Shown: positions 16,795 through 25,373 of the stretch, piece by piece
Position numbering within the stretch: the first letter of the stretch is position 1
How the letters are laid out: each line of letters opens with the position of its first letter
Origin: GWE2-42-39 sp963668595
GTDB lineage: Bacteria; Bacteroidota; Bacteroidia; Bacteroidales; Prolixibacteraceae
Direction of reading: 5' to 3'
DNA: 64,000 bases
NCBI GenBank assembly: GCA_963668595.1
Contig: OY764876.1
Coordinates: 4,154,001 to 4,218,000, forward strand
Position numbers and translations under genes: made by a program
Notes under the pieces: generated by a model
What the model saw: only the letters and a program-made list of their open reading frames with translations
What the model was told of the DNA's origin: nothing
Databases searched by the model: none

Positions 16795-16802
16795 TACTTT
16801 TG
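16795..16802 (+). promoter_or_regulatory. Bacteroidota -7 element for the GNAT gene
   Basis: TACTTTTG matches TAnnTTTG 18 bases before the ATG at 16820. It is the reverse complement of CAAAAGTA, a sequence that the AAGTAGA-type heptads can generate. Confidence 0.5.
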
Positions 16803-16819
16803 TAGCAAACCGAAAAAAT

Positions 16820-17269
16820 ATGATTGTCATACGAGAAGCGGTAAAAACAGATGCCGCAGCAATAATCGATTTTCAGATTGCAATGGCTCTTGAAACGGAG
16901 AACCTGGATTTGCACCGCTCTACCGTTGAAAAAGGTGTGGCGGCTGTATTCGATGACCGTTCGAAAGGACGGTATTACGTGGCCGAAGATCGGGGGCGGG
17001 TGGTTGCCTCGTTGCTTACTACTTATGAGTGGAGCGACTGGCGCAATGGGACTGTGCTTTGGGTGCAGTCGGTTTTTGTAATACCCGAATACCGGCAACA
17101 GGGTGTGTTTGCAGCGATTTATCAGCATGTAAAAGCACAGGTTGAAACGGATGACTCGTTAAAAGGCATACGTTTGTATGTAGAACAAAACAATCTGCGG
17201 GCGCAGACTGTTTATGAGAAGTCAGGCATGACTGCCGAACATTACCAAATGTATGAATGGTTAAAATAA
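16820..17269 (+). CDS. GNAT family N-acetyltransferase
   Basis: A 149-residue acetyltransferase of the GNAT fold. It opens with MIVIREAVKTDAAAIIDF, has the central strand VLWVQSVFVIPEYRQQGVFAAIYQHV with a Q-x-x-G-V acetyl-CoA loop, and ends with the usual LYVEQNNLRAQTVYEKSGM helix-strand. The substrate cannot be deduced. I chose the ATG at 16820, behind a -7 element; an upstream frame from 16637 runs through the heptad array and is rejected. The next gene starts 6 bases downstream and may be co-transcribed. Confidence 0.88.
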   Translation: MIVIREAVKTDAAAIIDFQIAMALETENLDLHRSTVEKGVAAVFDDRSKGRYYVAEDRGRVVASLLTTYEWSDWRNGTVLWVQSVFVIPEYRQQGVFAAIYQHVKAQVETDDSLKGIRLYVEQNNLRAQTVYEKSGMTAEHYQMYEWLK

Positions 17270-17275
17270 TAGACA

Positions 17276-18157
17276 ATGACCAGAAAACCCATCTCACCGG
17301 AAACCCGGCTTCAATTGATAAAAGCCCAGCGAAACGAAATTACCGAGTATCATATTTACACCAAGCTGGCAGCTGTTTCGGGTAACGAAGCAAATCGTGA
17401 AACGCTTGAGCGGATTGGCCGCGATGAAAAGGCTCATTATCATCTATGGCAGTCATATACCGACAAAGAAGTGAGTCCTAGTCAGTGGGAAGTGAATAAA
17501 TATTATTGGATATCACGCATTTTCGGGCTAACTTTTGGTTTGAAGCTGATGGAACGAAACGAAGAGAAAGCGCAGATTGATTATGCGGCCATGTCGGATG
17601 AAGTTCCTGAAGCACTCACCGTTGCGCAGGAAGAGGATCAGCATGAAAAAGAGTTGCTTGAAATGATCCGCGAAGATCGTCTGGAATATATTGGCTCAAT
17701 TGTGCTTGGTTTGAATGATGCACTGGTGGAAATACTGGGAACTTTGGCTGGTTTAACATTTGCTCTTCAGAATACGCGTTTGGTAGCACTGGCAGGTGTA
17801 ATTGCCGGAATTGCCGGGGCTTTGTCCATGTCTTCTTCTGAATATTTATCGAATAAAACAGAAGGGAAAAATGATATGGCCGTGAAATCGGCAATTTATA
17901 CCGGGGTTGCCTATTTGCTGGCGGTTGTTGCGTTGGTGGGACCTTACCTCGTATTTAGTTCGCCGTTTGTGGCATTGCTGGTGGCTCTGATCGATTCGTT
18001 GCTGATTGTCGCCTTGTTTACGTACTATATTTCGGTGGCTAAAGAGCAGCCTTTCCGTAAACGATTCATCGAAATGGTTACACTCAGTACTTTTGTCGGA
18101 CTTGTTTCATTTGGATTGGGCTACCTGGCCCGTATTTTCTTCGGAATTGAAGTTTGA
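17276..18157 (+). CDS. Rubrerythrin-VIT1 fusion, MbfA-like iron/manganese transporter
   Basis: A 293-residue protein. Residues 1 to about 135 are a ferritin-like rubrerythrin domain with di-iron ligands in ITEYHIYTKLA, RIGRDEKAHYHLW and AQEEDQHEKELLEMI. Residues 140-293 are a VIT1/CCC1 membrane transporter with SIVLGLNDALVEILGTLAGLTFA and SSSEYLSNK. The closest described relatives are MbfA proteins of alphaproteobacteria, which export iron and protect from peroxide. Here the ferritin-like part probably senses or oxidises Fe(II) before export; this is inference. It follows the GNAT gene by 6 bases. There is no Fur or PerR box that I can recognise. Confidence 0.88.
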   Translation: MTRKPISPETRLQLIKAQRNEITEYHIYTKLAAVSGNEANRETLERIGRDEKAHYHLWQSYTDKEVSPSQWEVNKYYWISRIFGLTFGLKLMERNEEKAQIDYAAMSDEVPEALTVAQEEDQHEKELLEMIREDRLEYIGSIVLGLNDALVEILGTLAGLTFALQNTRLVALAGVIAGIAGALSMSSSEYLSNKTEGKNDMAVKSAIYTGVAYLLAVVALVGPYLVFSSPFVALLVALIDSLLIVALFTYYISVAKEQPFRKRFIEMVTLSTFVGLVSFGLGYLARIFFGIEV

Positions 18158-18162
18158 TGAAA

Positions 18163-18396
18163 AAGCTGTAAGACTCTAGCTGCAAGCTTCAAGACACAAG
18201 AAAATTCAAAAAAACAAAAACCCAAATTCCGAGTTGAGAACAAGATTTACTTTGACAACAACGAAAACAAAATAACAATGATAACTCAATAATCGTCCTA
18301 AGAAAATTCCAAAGGCGAAATTCCAAAACCCGCAACTTGCAACCCGAAACCTGTAACCCGTAACTCGCAACTCCGAACATGAAACCCGCAACCCAA
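18163..18396 (+). repeat. Degenerate heptanucleotide array, site 3, with a ~76-bp core
   Basis: AAGACTC-type units lead into TTCAAAA-type units, then a non-heptad core at about 18235-18310, then TTCCAAA and ACCCGTA types up to the start of the next gene. The core is nearly identical to one at 19159-19234. The last units would be read as the residues MKPATQ if translation began at 18379. Confidence 0.85.
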
Positions 18397-19077
18397 ATGA
18401 GCGCGCTTTTATATAAAATGATCAGGGAAGGAGAGCATCAGAGGCAGGATTTTAAGTTCTGCATCAATGACTCGAAGAAAATAGCCCGTTCGTTGGTTGC
18501 TTTTGCCAATACCGACGGAGGTCGCTTGTTGATTGGAGTGAAGGACAATGGCCGAATTGCAGGAATTAGTTCCGATGAGGAATATTACATGGTTGATGCG
18601 GCAGCAAAAATCTATTCGCGACCGGCTGTCCCGTTTACGGTTCGGCAACATGTAGCCGAGGGAAAAACAGTGCTCGAAATAGTTGTTGAGCCGAGCGAAA
18701 GAAAGCCTCATTGTGCGCAAGATGACCAAGGGAAATGGTTGGCATATTTTCGTTTGGATGACGAAAACCGACTGGCAAATAAAATAATGCTGGAAGTGTG
18801 GCGCAGAAAATTTTCACCCAAAGGTTTACTGATAACTTATTCAGAAGAAGAGAAATGTTTGCTCGACTGGCTCGAACGTGAACCTTTTATTTCCGTTTCG
18901 AAGTTTGCCCGTTTGGCACATATTTCACTACGCAAGGCCGAACAAATTATTATCAATTTTTTGGTAATCGATATTTTACGCTTCGACTTTTCGAATACAA
19001 ACATTACTTATCGGTTGAATGAAGATTTTGATCGTGAGGAATGGGAGACAGAACGAGGGCGAAATCGTAGGAAATAA
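18397..19077 (+). CDS. AlbA_2 (Schlafen-like) domain protein
   Basis: A 226-residue protein with an AlbA_2 domain in its first 140 residues: the start EGEHQRQDFKFCI and the block ARSLVAFANTDGGRLLIGVKDNGRIAGI are diagnostic, and SERKPHCAQDD with AYFRLDDENRLA closes the domain. The rest looks like a winged-helix segment (FISVSKFARLAHISLRKAEQIIINFL). Such proteins are annotated as ATP-binding or DNA-binding regulators, and some act in defence. I chose the ATG at 18397 because the six residues before it come from the repeat array. The gene lies between two long direct repeats, so it could be gained or lost as a unit. Confidence 0.82.
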   Translation: MSALLYKMIREGEHQRQDFKFCINDSKKIARSLVAFANTDGGRLLIGVKDNGRIAGISSDEEYYMVDAAAKIYSRPAVPFTVRQHVAEGKTVLEIVVEPSERKPHCAQDDQGKWLAYFRLDDENRLANKIMLEVWRRKFSPKGLLITYSEEEKCLLDWLEREPFISVSKFARLAHISLRKAEQIIINFLVIDILRFDFSNTNITYRLNEDFDREEWETERGRNRRK

Positions 19078-19297
19078 GTCGCAAGACTCTAGTTGCAAGC
19101 TTCAAGGCACAAGAAAATTCCAAATTCCAAATTCAAAAAAACAAAACCCAAATCTCGGGTTGAGGATAAGATTTACTTTGACAACAACGAAAACAAAATA
19201 ACAACGATAACTCAATAATCGTCCTAAGAAAATTGCAAAGACGAAATTCCAAATTCCAAAAACGTGTAACCCGTAACCCGTAACTCGCATCTTCGGA
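19076..19297 (+). repeat. Degenerate heptanucleotide array, site 4, direct repeat of site 3
   Basis: It has the same order and orientation as site 3: AAGACTC-like, TTCCAAA-like, the shared core at about 19159-19234, then TTCCAAA and ACCCGTA types. In the core only about four of 76 positions differ from site 3. Confidence 0.87.
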
Positions 19298-19352
19298 TGC
19301 CCGGTTTCATGAAAAAATTCCTATCTTTTATGCGACAACGAAAATTGAAGGT

Positions 19353-21566
19353 ATGGAAGCGACGAAGAAATTTGGTACTGCACCGGTATTTTTTACAGCT
19401 ATTTCGACTATTCTTGGAGCTATTTTGTTCTTGCGTTTTGGGTATGCAATTGGTACAGTTGGCTTTTGGGGTGTTATTCTTATCATCTTGCTTGGTCACC
19501 TGGTGACTATTCCCACTGCTTTGGCAATTTCAGAACTGGCAACCAACAAGCGGGTAGAAGGAGGAGGGGAATATTTTATTATTTCGCGCTCGTTTGGCTT
19601 GAACATCGGGGCAACCATCGGAATGGCTCTGTTTCTTTCGCAGGCAATCAGCGTGGCGTTTTATGTAATTGCATTCACCGAAGCATTCGAGTTTTTTTTC
19701 AATTATATGCACGATGTACACGGGATATTATTGCCCCGTCAGGCAATTAGTGTTCCGGTAATGCTGCTCCTTTCATTATTAATATTGAAAAAAGGAGCCA
19801 ATTTGGGAGTGAAAACGTTGTATGGGGTGGTGGCTATTCTTGCCATCTCGCTGGTGTTGTTTTTTCTGGGCGGAACCGAACATGCTGCCGAATCGGGATT
19901 TAATCTGACGAATGCACAGTTTCGAAATCCGGAACAGTTTTTTGTTGTTTTTGCAATCATCTTTCCTGCTTTTACCGGAATGACAGCAGGAGTTGGTCTT
20001 TCCGGAGATCTGAAAAATCCGGCCAAATCGATTCCGATAGGAACAACCGTGGCTACGTTGTCGGGCATGGTGATTTATTTTCTCATTTCATACAAATTGG
20101 CTCTTTCTGCATCGCCCGACGAGCTGGCGAATAACCAGTTTGTAATGAGTAAGATTGCTTTGGGAGGAATGGTCATCGTTCCTCTGGGATTGGCGGCTTC
20201 AACTATTTCTTCGGCATTGGGATCGGTAATGGTGGCTCCGCGTACCTTGCAAGCTCTGGCGGTCGATCGTTCTTTTCCAATGAAAGCCGTCAATAGCTGG
20301 TTGTCGCGCGGACGAGAAACGGATAATGAACCGGTAAATGCCTCAATGGTGACGTGTGTTATTGCCCTTGTTTTTGTTTTGCTGGGCGATGTGAATGCTG
20401 TTGCCGGAATTATTTCAATGTTTTTCATGGTTACTTATGGTTCGCTGTGTCTGATTTCATTTTTAAATCATTTTGGCTCGTCACCTTCGTATCGTCCGTC
20501 GTTTAAATCGAAATGGTTTTTATCACTTATTGGCTTTCTTATTTCGGTTTGGGTGATGTTCAAAATAAACATGCCTTATGCCATTGCATCAATTGTGGTG
20601 ATGGTACTGTTGTACATTTATATCAATTCGTACCACAAAAACCGGAAAGGATTGGTGTCAATTTTTGCCAATGTTATTTTTCAGGTGAATCGGAATTTGC
20701 AGATTTTTTTGCAAAAAGAAAGTGCTTCGAAAAATTATGCAGAATGGCGCCCCAGTGCTATTTGCATTTCGAAATATTCGTTTGAACGCGATCACGCTTT
20801 TCGTTTGCTTAACTGGATTTCGTACAAATATGGCTTTGGAACTTATTTGCACCGCATCGAAGGATATTATTCGAAGAATACATACGAACAATCGAAGAAG
20901 GAATTGTCGCGCCTGATTGAAACCCGCACCAAACATAATTCGGTCTATATCGACACCTTGATTTCTCCATCATACACGTCGGCAATTGCACAGGCAATTC
21001 AAATTCCGGGTATTGCCGGAATGGAAAACAATATGGTGATTTTTGAATTTGACAAAGAAAAGCCGGATGAGTTGGACGAGATTGTGGACAATTTCAACCT
21101 GGTAAATGCCGGTAATTTTGATATTTGTATTTTGGCATCGAGTCACCGCCCGGTCTATCATAAAAATGGCATTCACGTGTGGATAAAATCGATTGACGAG
21201 AAAAATTCGAACCTGATGATTTTGCTTAGTTTTATAATACTGGGGCATCCCGACTGGCGCGAAGGCAATATTAAAATCTTTGATATTTGCAGCGAGGAAG
21301 AGCATGAGCAAGTGATTCGTAATATGAACGATTTGGTGGTGAGTGGACGTTTGCCGATTACGGCGACAAATATTGAGGTGATCGTTCAACCTGAAAATAT
21401 TTCGCCTAAAACAATTATCAACGAACATTCGGCTGATGCCGCTTTAACGTTGATTGGTTTTCACGAAGATAATATTCACCATCCGGAAGGGCGGGCTTTT
21501 GAAGGATATTCAAATCTGGGAAATATTCTGTTCGTTAATTCTCACGATCGCAAACTAATAGAGTAG
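19353..21566 (+). CDS. APC-superfamily permease, cation-chloride cotransporter (SLC12)-like
   Basis: A 737-residue transporter. The first 450 residues form about 12 membrane helices of the APC fold, starting FGTAPVFFTAISTILGAILFLRFGYAIG, a pattern typical of bacterial relatives of eukaryotic Na-K-Cl cotransporters; FPAFTGMTAGVGLSGDLKNPAKSIP is the conserved TM6-7 block. A soluble C-terminal domain of about 280 residues resembles the cytosolic SLC12 C-terminus. Ion specificity cannot be read off. I chose the ATG at 19353 because the membrane domain begins directly after it. It stands alone after heptad site 4. Confidence 0.85.
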   Translation: MEATKKFGTAPVFFTAISTILGAILFLRFGYAIGTVGFWGVILIILLGHLVTIPTALAISELATNKRVEGGGEYFIISRSFGLNIGATIGMALFLSQAISVAFYVIAFTEAFEFFFNYMHDVHGILLPRQAISVPVMLLLSLLILKKGANLGVKTLYGVVAILAISLVLFFLGGTEHAAESGFNLTNAQFRNPEQFFVVFAIIFPAFTGMTAGVGLSGDLKNPAKSIPIGTTVATLSGMVIYFLISYKLALSASPDELANNQFVMSKIALGGMVIVPLGLAASTISSALGSVMVAPRTLQALAVDRSFPMKAVNSWLSRGRETDNEPVNASMVTCVIALVFVLLGDVNAVAGIISMFFMVTYGSLCLISFLNHFGSSPSYRPSFKSKWFLSLIGFLISVWVMFKINMPYAIASIVVMVLLYIYINSYHKNRKGLVSIFANVIFQVNRNLQIFLQKESASKNYAEWRPSAICISKYSFERDHAFRLLNWISYKYGFGTYLHRIEGYYSKNTYEQSKKELSRLIETRTKHNSVYIDTLISPSYTSAIAQAIQIPGIAGMENNMVIFEFDKEKPDELDEIVDNFNLVNAGNFDICILASSHRPVYHKNGIHVWIKSIDEKNSNLMILLSFIILGHPDWREGNIKIFDICSEEEHEQVIRNMNDLVVSGRLPITATNIEVIVQPENISPKTIINEHSADAALTLIGFHEDNIHHPEGRAFEGYSNLGNILFVNSHDRKLIE

Positions 21567-21783
21567 AACCTCATTTAGTAAATGGTTAACATTCTGTTTT
21601 CTTTTTTGAAAAAAAGGAGAAGTTCGTTAATCATTTCTAAATTTGAACTGTTTAAAACCTAATACTCTAATAAATCACACAAGTAAAGAATGAAATGAGC
21701 ATGATTTGCGAAAACACCAATCGGATTGAATATTTTTCAATCATGCGAATTCCATTCGACAAATAAAAAAAAATTACATCCGA
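21567..21783. other. AT-rich intergenic region before the alkaline phosphatase
   Basis: About 217 bases with a weak A/T-only hairpin near 21595-21625 that could end the transporter transcript. I see no TAnnTTTG element or phosphate box. Confidence 0.4.
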
Positions 21784-22935
21784 ATGAAAAAAATATTCAC
21801 GTTTATTTGGTTGCTTCTTGTCGTAGTGACCGTTTCAGCACAGGAAAATTATAAAGGGGTAAATAAAGAAGATTCAGTAAGAACATATCGGGGTGGGAAG
21901 ACCTACGAGGTGAAGCATTATGCACAAAAAGCGGCATGGGGTAAAAAACCTCAAAACGTTATTTTGATGATTGGCGACGGCATGGGAGTTGCACAGGTGT
22001 TTGCCGCTTTAACGGCTAATGGCGGGCATCTTTTTCTTGAAAATTTTAAATATACGGGATTTTCACTTACTCAGTCTGCCGATAATTATGTGACCGATTC
22101 GGCGGCCGGAGGTACTGCTTTGGCTTGCGGAACAAAAACCTACAATGCTGCGATTGGCGTGAATAAAGATACGGTTGCCGTGCCAAGCATGCGGGAAAAA
22201 GCGGAGAAAAAAGGAATGGCAACAGGAGTGGTTTCCACTTCGGCGATTACTCATGCTACTCCAGCCTCGTTTGTGGCGCATCAGCCAAACCGTGGAATGT
22301 ACGAAGAAATTGCCGGCGATTTTCTGAAAACAAATATCGACGTATTTATCGGTGGTGGGTATAAACATTTCACCAAAAGGAAAGATGGCCGTGATCTGAC
22401 TGTCGATCTGAAAGCGAAAGGTTATCAAGTATTGCGAAATATTGAGGATATTGAAAAAGTAAAAACCGGAAAACTGGCCGGATTGACTGCTCCGACGCAC
22501 AATGGGCGAATTAGTGAGCGAGGAGACTTACTTCCGCGGGCAACTCAAACTGCGCTTACTATTTTGGATAATACGAAGAAGAATTTTTTTCTCATGGTGG
22601 AAGGCTCAGAAATTGACTGGGGTTCTCACCAGAACGATGCGAATTATATAATGGAAGAGATGTTCGACTTTGATCAGGCGATTGGTAAAGTACTCGAATT
22701 TGCAGCCCAGGATGGAAAAACCCTGGTGATTGTTACGGCTGATCACGAAACCGGCGGAATGTCGGTAAATGGTGGAGACATTTCGAAAAGAATTGTTGAA
22801 GCTGGTTTTTCAACCGGAGACCATACTGCGACAATGGTTCCTGTTTTTGCATTTGGTCCGGGAGCCGAAACGCTTACCGGAATTATGGCGAACGCAGAGT
22901 TGTCTCAAAAAATCATGAAATTAATGGGCTTGTAA
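21784..22935 (+). CDS. Alkaline phosphatase (PhoA family), secreted
   Basis: A 383-residue phosphomonoesterase with a Sec signal peptide (MKKIFTFIWLLLVVVTVSAQ). The metal and catalytic sites are all present: VILMIGDGMG for the first zinc/magnesium Asp, YVTDSAAGGTALACG with the phosphorylated Ser, SAITHATPASFVAH, the metal ligands in MVEGSEIDWGSH, and VTADHETGG for the last His. It would release phosphate from organic phosphate esters in the periplasm. It has no operon partner and a terminator follows. Length (383) is shorter than E. coli PhoA (471) but normal for Bacteroidota forms. Confidence 0.93.
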   Translation: MKKIFTFIWLLLVVVTVSAQENYKGVNKEDSVRTYRGGKTYEVKHYAQKAAWGKKPQNVILMIGDGMGVAQVFAALTANGGHLFLENFKYTGFSLTQSADNYVTDSAAGGTALACGTKTYNAAIGVNKDTVAVPSMREKAEKKGMATGVVSTSAITHATPASFVAHQPNRGMYEEIAGDFLKTNIDVFIGGGYKHFTKRKDGRDLTVDLKAKGYQVLRNIEDIEKVKTGKLAGLTAPTHNGRISERGDLLPRATQTALTILDNTKKNFFLMVEGSEIDWGSHQNDANYIMEEMFDFDQAIGKVLEFAAQDGKTLVIVTADHETGGMSVNGGDISKRIVEAGFSTGDHTATMVPVFAFGPGAETLTGIMANAELSQKIMKLMGL

Positions 22936-22985
22936 TCGTCCGTTAAAATATTCATCCAAAATAACTTTCAGGATGAACAGATAAA

Positions 22986-23026
22986 AAAACTATTAAAGAG
23001 AAGCGGTTTTTCTTTAATAGTTTTTT
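22986..23026 (+). terminator. Rho-independent terminator after the alkaline phosphatase
   Basis: A stem of about 13 bp with arms AAACTATTAAAGA and TTCTTTAATAGTTT is followed by a T-run. Confidence 0.85.
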
Positions 23027-23055
23027 ATTTTTCGAAACTTTTTCAAACTTGAATT

Positions 23056-24003
23056 ATGCATAGCTCGCTTGAAGTTCTTGATCATGTTCGCCTTAATTTT
23101 TCCACATCTGGTTTATTGTTTCTGAATATTTCCCTCGCCTTTATAATGTTTGGGGTGGCTTTGGATATTCAGTGGCGGCATTTTCGCGAGCTGATTTTTC
23201 ATCCGACTTCTGCTTTTGTTGGGCTGATAGCTCAATTTCTTCTGCTTCCGGCACTTACCTTTTTGCTCGTTCTTGTTTTAAATCCGACTCCTTCCGTCGC
23301 TTTGGGGATGATTTTGGTTGCATCCTGTCCTGGTGGAAATATCAGTAATTTTATTAGTTCGCTTGCCGGAGCAAACACTGCACTGTCGGTAAGTTTAACG
23401 GCTGTTGCAACCCTGTCGGCAATTATAATGACCCCGCTTAATTTCTCATTCTGGGGTGGAATGTATATCGATTTTTATCAGGCACGTGAAGCCGCAGAGC
23501 TGGTGCGTCCTCTGGATATTGACAAACTGCAAATGTTTCAAACTGTTTTTATTTTGTTGGGTTTGCCTGTGTTGCTGGGTTTGTATGTAGCTCAGAAATT
23601 TTCCCGCTTTGCCGATCGAATCAGAAAACCAATAAAAGTACTTTCGTTGCTGTTCTTTATAGTGATGGTAATTGCTATGATTTCAGCCAATTTCGACCAT
23701 TTTATGAAATATGTGCATCTGGTATTTATACTGGTGTTGCTGCATAATACACTGGCGCTGGCTACCGGTTTCTTCTTTAGTACACTTACCCGAAGAAATC
23801 GTCCTGATCGTCGTACAATTACGATTGAAACCGGCATTCAAAATTCCGGTTTAGCTCTGGCTCTGATTTTTAATCCAAAGATTTTTCCTGCTGATTTAGA
23901 ACTGGGCGGAATGGCTGTAATTGCTGCATGGTGGGGAATCTGGCATATTTTCAGCGGACTGTCTATTGCTGCCTGGTGGTCGCGAAAACCAATACTTGCT
24001 TAA
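23056..24003 (+). CDS. Bile acid:sodium symporter (BASS) family transporter
   Basis: A 315-residue membrane protein with about nine or ten helices. The family pattern is clear: LAFIMFGVALDIQWRHF in the first region, then GMILVASCPGGNISNFISSLAGANTALSVSLTAVATLSA with the sodium-site loop, and a late ETGIQNSGLALALIF block matching the second unwound helix. Family members carry bile acids, pantoate, pyruvate or other organic anions with sodium; the substrate here is unknown. The next gene starts 4 bases after its stop, and mntP follows, giving a likely three-gene operon of membrane functions. Confidence 0.9.
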   Translation: MHSSLEVLDHVRLNFSTSGLLFLNISLAFIMFGVALDIQWRHFRELIFHPTSAFVGLIAQFLLLPALTFLLVLVLNPTPSVALGMILVASCPGGNISNFISSLAGANTALSVSLTAVATLSAIIMTPLNFSFWGGMYIDFYQAREAAELVRPLDIDKLQMFQTVFILLGLPVLLGLYVAQKFSRFADRIRKPIKVLSLLFFIVMVIAMISANFDHFMKYVHLVFILVLLHNTLALATGFFFSTLTRRNRPDRRTITIETGIQNSGLALALIFNPKIFPADLELGGMAVIAAWWGIWHIFSGLSIAAWWSRKPILA

Positions 24004-24007
24004 TCAG

Positions 24008-25363
24008 ATGTATCGTTATTCTGTTGCTTATGCATTGGTGAAAAAGTTGGTGTATGCTGCTTTTCGCCTTAGTCATCGTCGTATTGTTGTGGTTGGCGAG
24101 GAAAATATTCCTACGAATAAACCTGTCGTTTTTGCTGCCAATCATCAAAACGCATTGATGGATCCGCTTGCTGTATTGTTAACCAATTCAACTCAGCCGG
24201 TATGGTTGGCTCGTGCCGATATTTTCAGAAAAAAAATGCTCGTGCCAATTTTTCGGTTTTTGAAAATTATCCCCGTGTATCGTTTGCGCGACGGAAAGGA
24301 TAGTTTGCAACAGAATGATCATACTTTTGATACGGCAGTGGAGGTGCTTGAGAATAATTTGGCTATTGCTCTTTTCCCTGAAGGAGCTCATTCCGGAAAG
24401 AGACGAATGCTCGCGCACAAAAAAGCGGTTCCACGCATCGTTTTTCGTGCCGAAGAGAAGCATGGTTTTACGCTTGGTGTACAGATTATTCCTGTGGGCA
24501 TATACTACGACCATTACTGGAATTTCAACCGAAGTTTAATTGTGCAGTACGGCGAACCAATTTTTGTTTCAGATTATCGGGACCAGTTTTGTCAGAACGA
24601 GCAGCTCGCTTTGCAAAATCTGCGGGAGGAATTGTTTAATCGTATTCATGCATTAAGTATGAATATCCCGAGTGAAGAATATTATATTGAATATGAGCAA
24701 ATTCGGGAATTATTATCGGATGGTTGGACACAGAAGAAACATGGTTCTGATTTGTTGTCGCGTTTTTCTTCTGATTGCGAATTAATGGAGGCTGTTGCCC
24801 GGTTTGAAAATGCGAATCCTCAGTTATTTGAGCATTTAATGCATGACCTGAAAACGCTCACTTCAGCGTCTGAATCGAAGGGTTTTTCGCTTGGAGAAAT
24901 TCAGGCTAAAAAGAGAAATTGTTTGTTGCAGTATTGCTTGTTTTTCTTATTGGTGCTGTGTCTGCTTCCTGTTTTCCTGCCCGGATTGTTCGTTAGTGGA
25001 TGGCAGTTTTTACTTGCTCGCCGCTGGGTGGGTAAAAAAGTGAAAGACCCAGTGTTTACTAGTAGTTTCAATTTTGTATTGGGCTTACTTTTGTTTCCCC
25101 TGAGCTGGATTGTCTTGGCCGCCCTGACTGCTTTATGGGCTCCGTTTTGGATTGTATTACTTTTGTTTTTGGCCATGCCCGGCTTGGGTAAGTTGTCGTT
25201 TTTTATTTGGGAAGTCTGGAGAAAACGTTGGCGTATGCTCAGATGGTGTCGTTTTGCATCCGGAAACCAGGACCAGTCGATGCATTGGGTAACTCAAAAA
25301 GAACGCTTTGTTATGCAATTTTCTGAGGCATTAGAAGATAAAACCACTATTTTTGGGGCTTGA
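24008..25363 (+). CDS. PlsC-type 1-acyl-glycerol-3-phosphate acyltransferase-like protein
   Basis: A 451-residue membrane acyltransferase. The PlsC domain fills about residues 30-230: the H-x4-D catalytic pair is in ANHQNALMDPL, and the phosphate-binding FPEGAHS block follows. The C-terminal 200 residues hold a helical segment and about three membrane helices, longer than classic PlsC (about 245), as in other Bacteroidota proteins of this type. It probably makes or remodels phospholipid; the acceptor is uncertain. I chose the ATG at 24008, 4 bases after the BASS gene; an earlier in-frame start overlaps that gene and adds no domain sequence. Confidence 0.88.
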   Translation: MYRYSVAYALVKKLVYAAFRLSHRRIVVVGEENIPTNKPVVFAANHQNALMDPLAVLLTNSTQPVWLARADIFRKKMLVPIFRFLKIIPVYRLRDGKDSLQQNDHTFDTAVEVLENNLAIALFPEGAHSGKRRMLAHKKAVPRIVFRAEEKHGFTLGVQIIPVGIYYDHYWNFNRSLIVQYGEPIFVSDYRDQFCQNEQLALQNLREELFNRIHALSMNIPSEEYYIEYEQIRELLSDGWTQKKHGSDLLSRFSSDCELMEAVARFENANPQLFEHLMHDLKTLTSASESKGFSLGEIQAKKRNCLLQYCLFFLLVLCLLPVFLPGLFVSGWQFLLARRWVGKKVKDPVFTSSFNFVLGLLLFPLSWIVLAALTALWAPFWIVLLLFLAMPGLGKLSFFIWEVWRKRWRMLRWCRFASGNQDQSMHWVTQKERFVMQFSEALEDKTTIFGA

Positions 25364-25373
25364 TTTTTAACGC

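Noticed and set aside
14059..19297. CRISPR array
   Set aside because: The repeats are 7 nt, degenerate and contiguous, with no spacers and no cas genes.
23921..24007. Longer start for the PlsC-type acyltransferase
   Set aside because: It overlaps the BASS gene and adds no domain sequence; the ATG at 24008 follows the stop by 4 bases.
25364..25373. Manganese riboswitch before mntP
   Set aside because: Only 10 bases separate the genes; there is no room for it.
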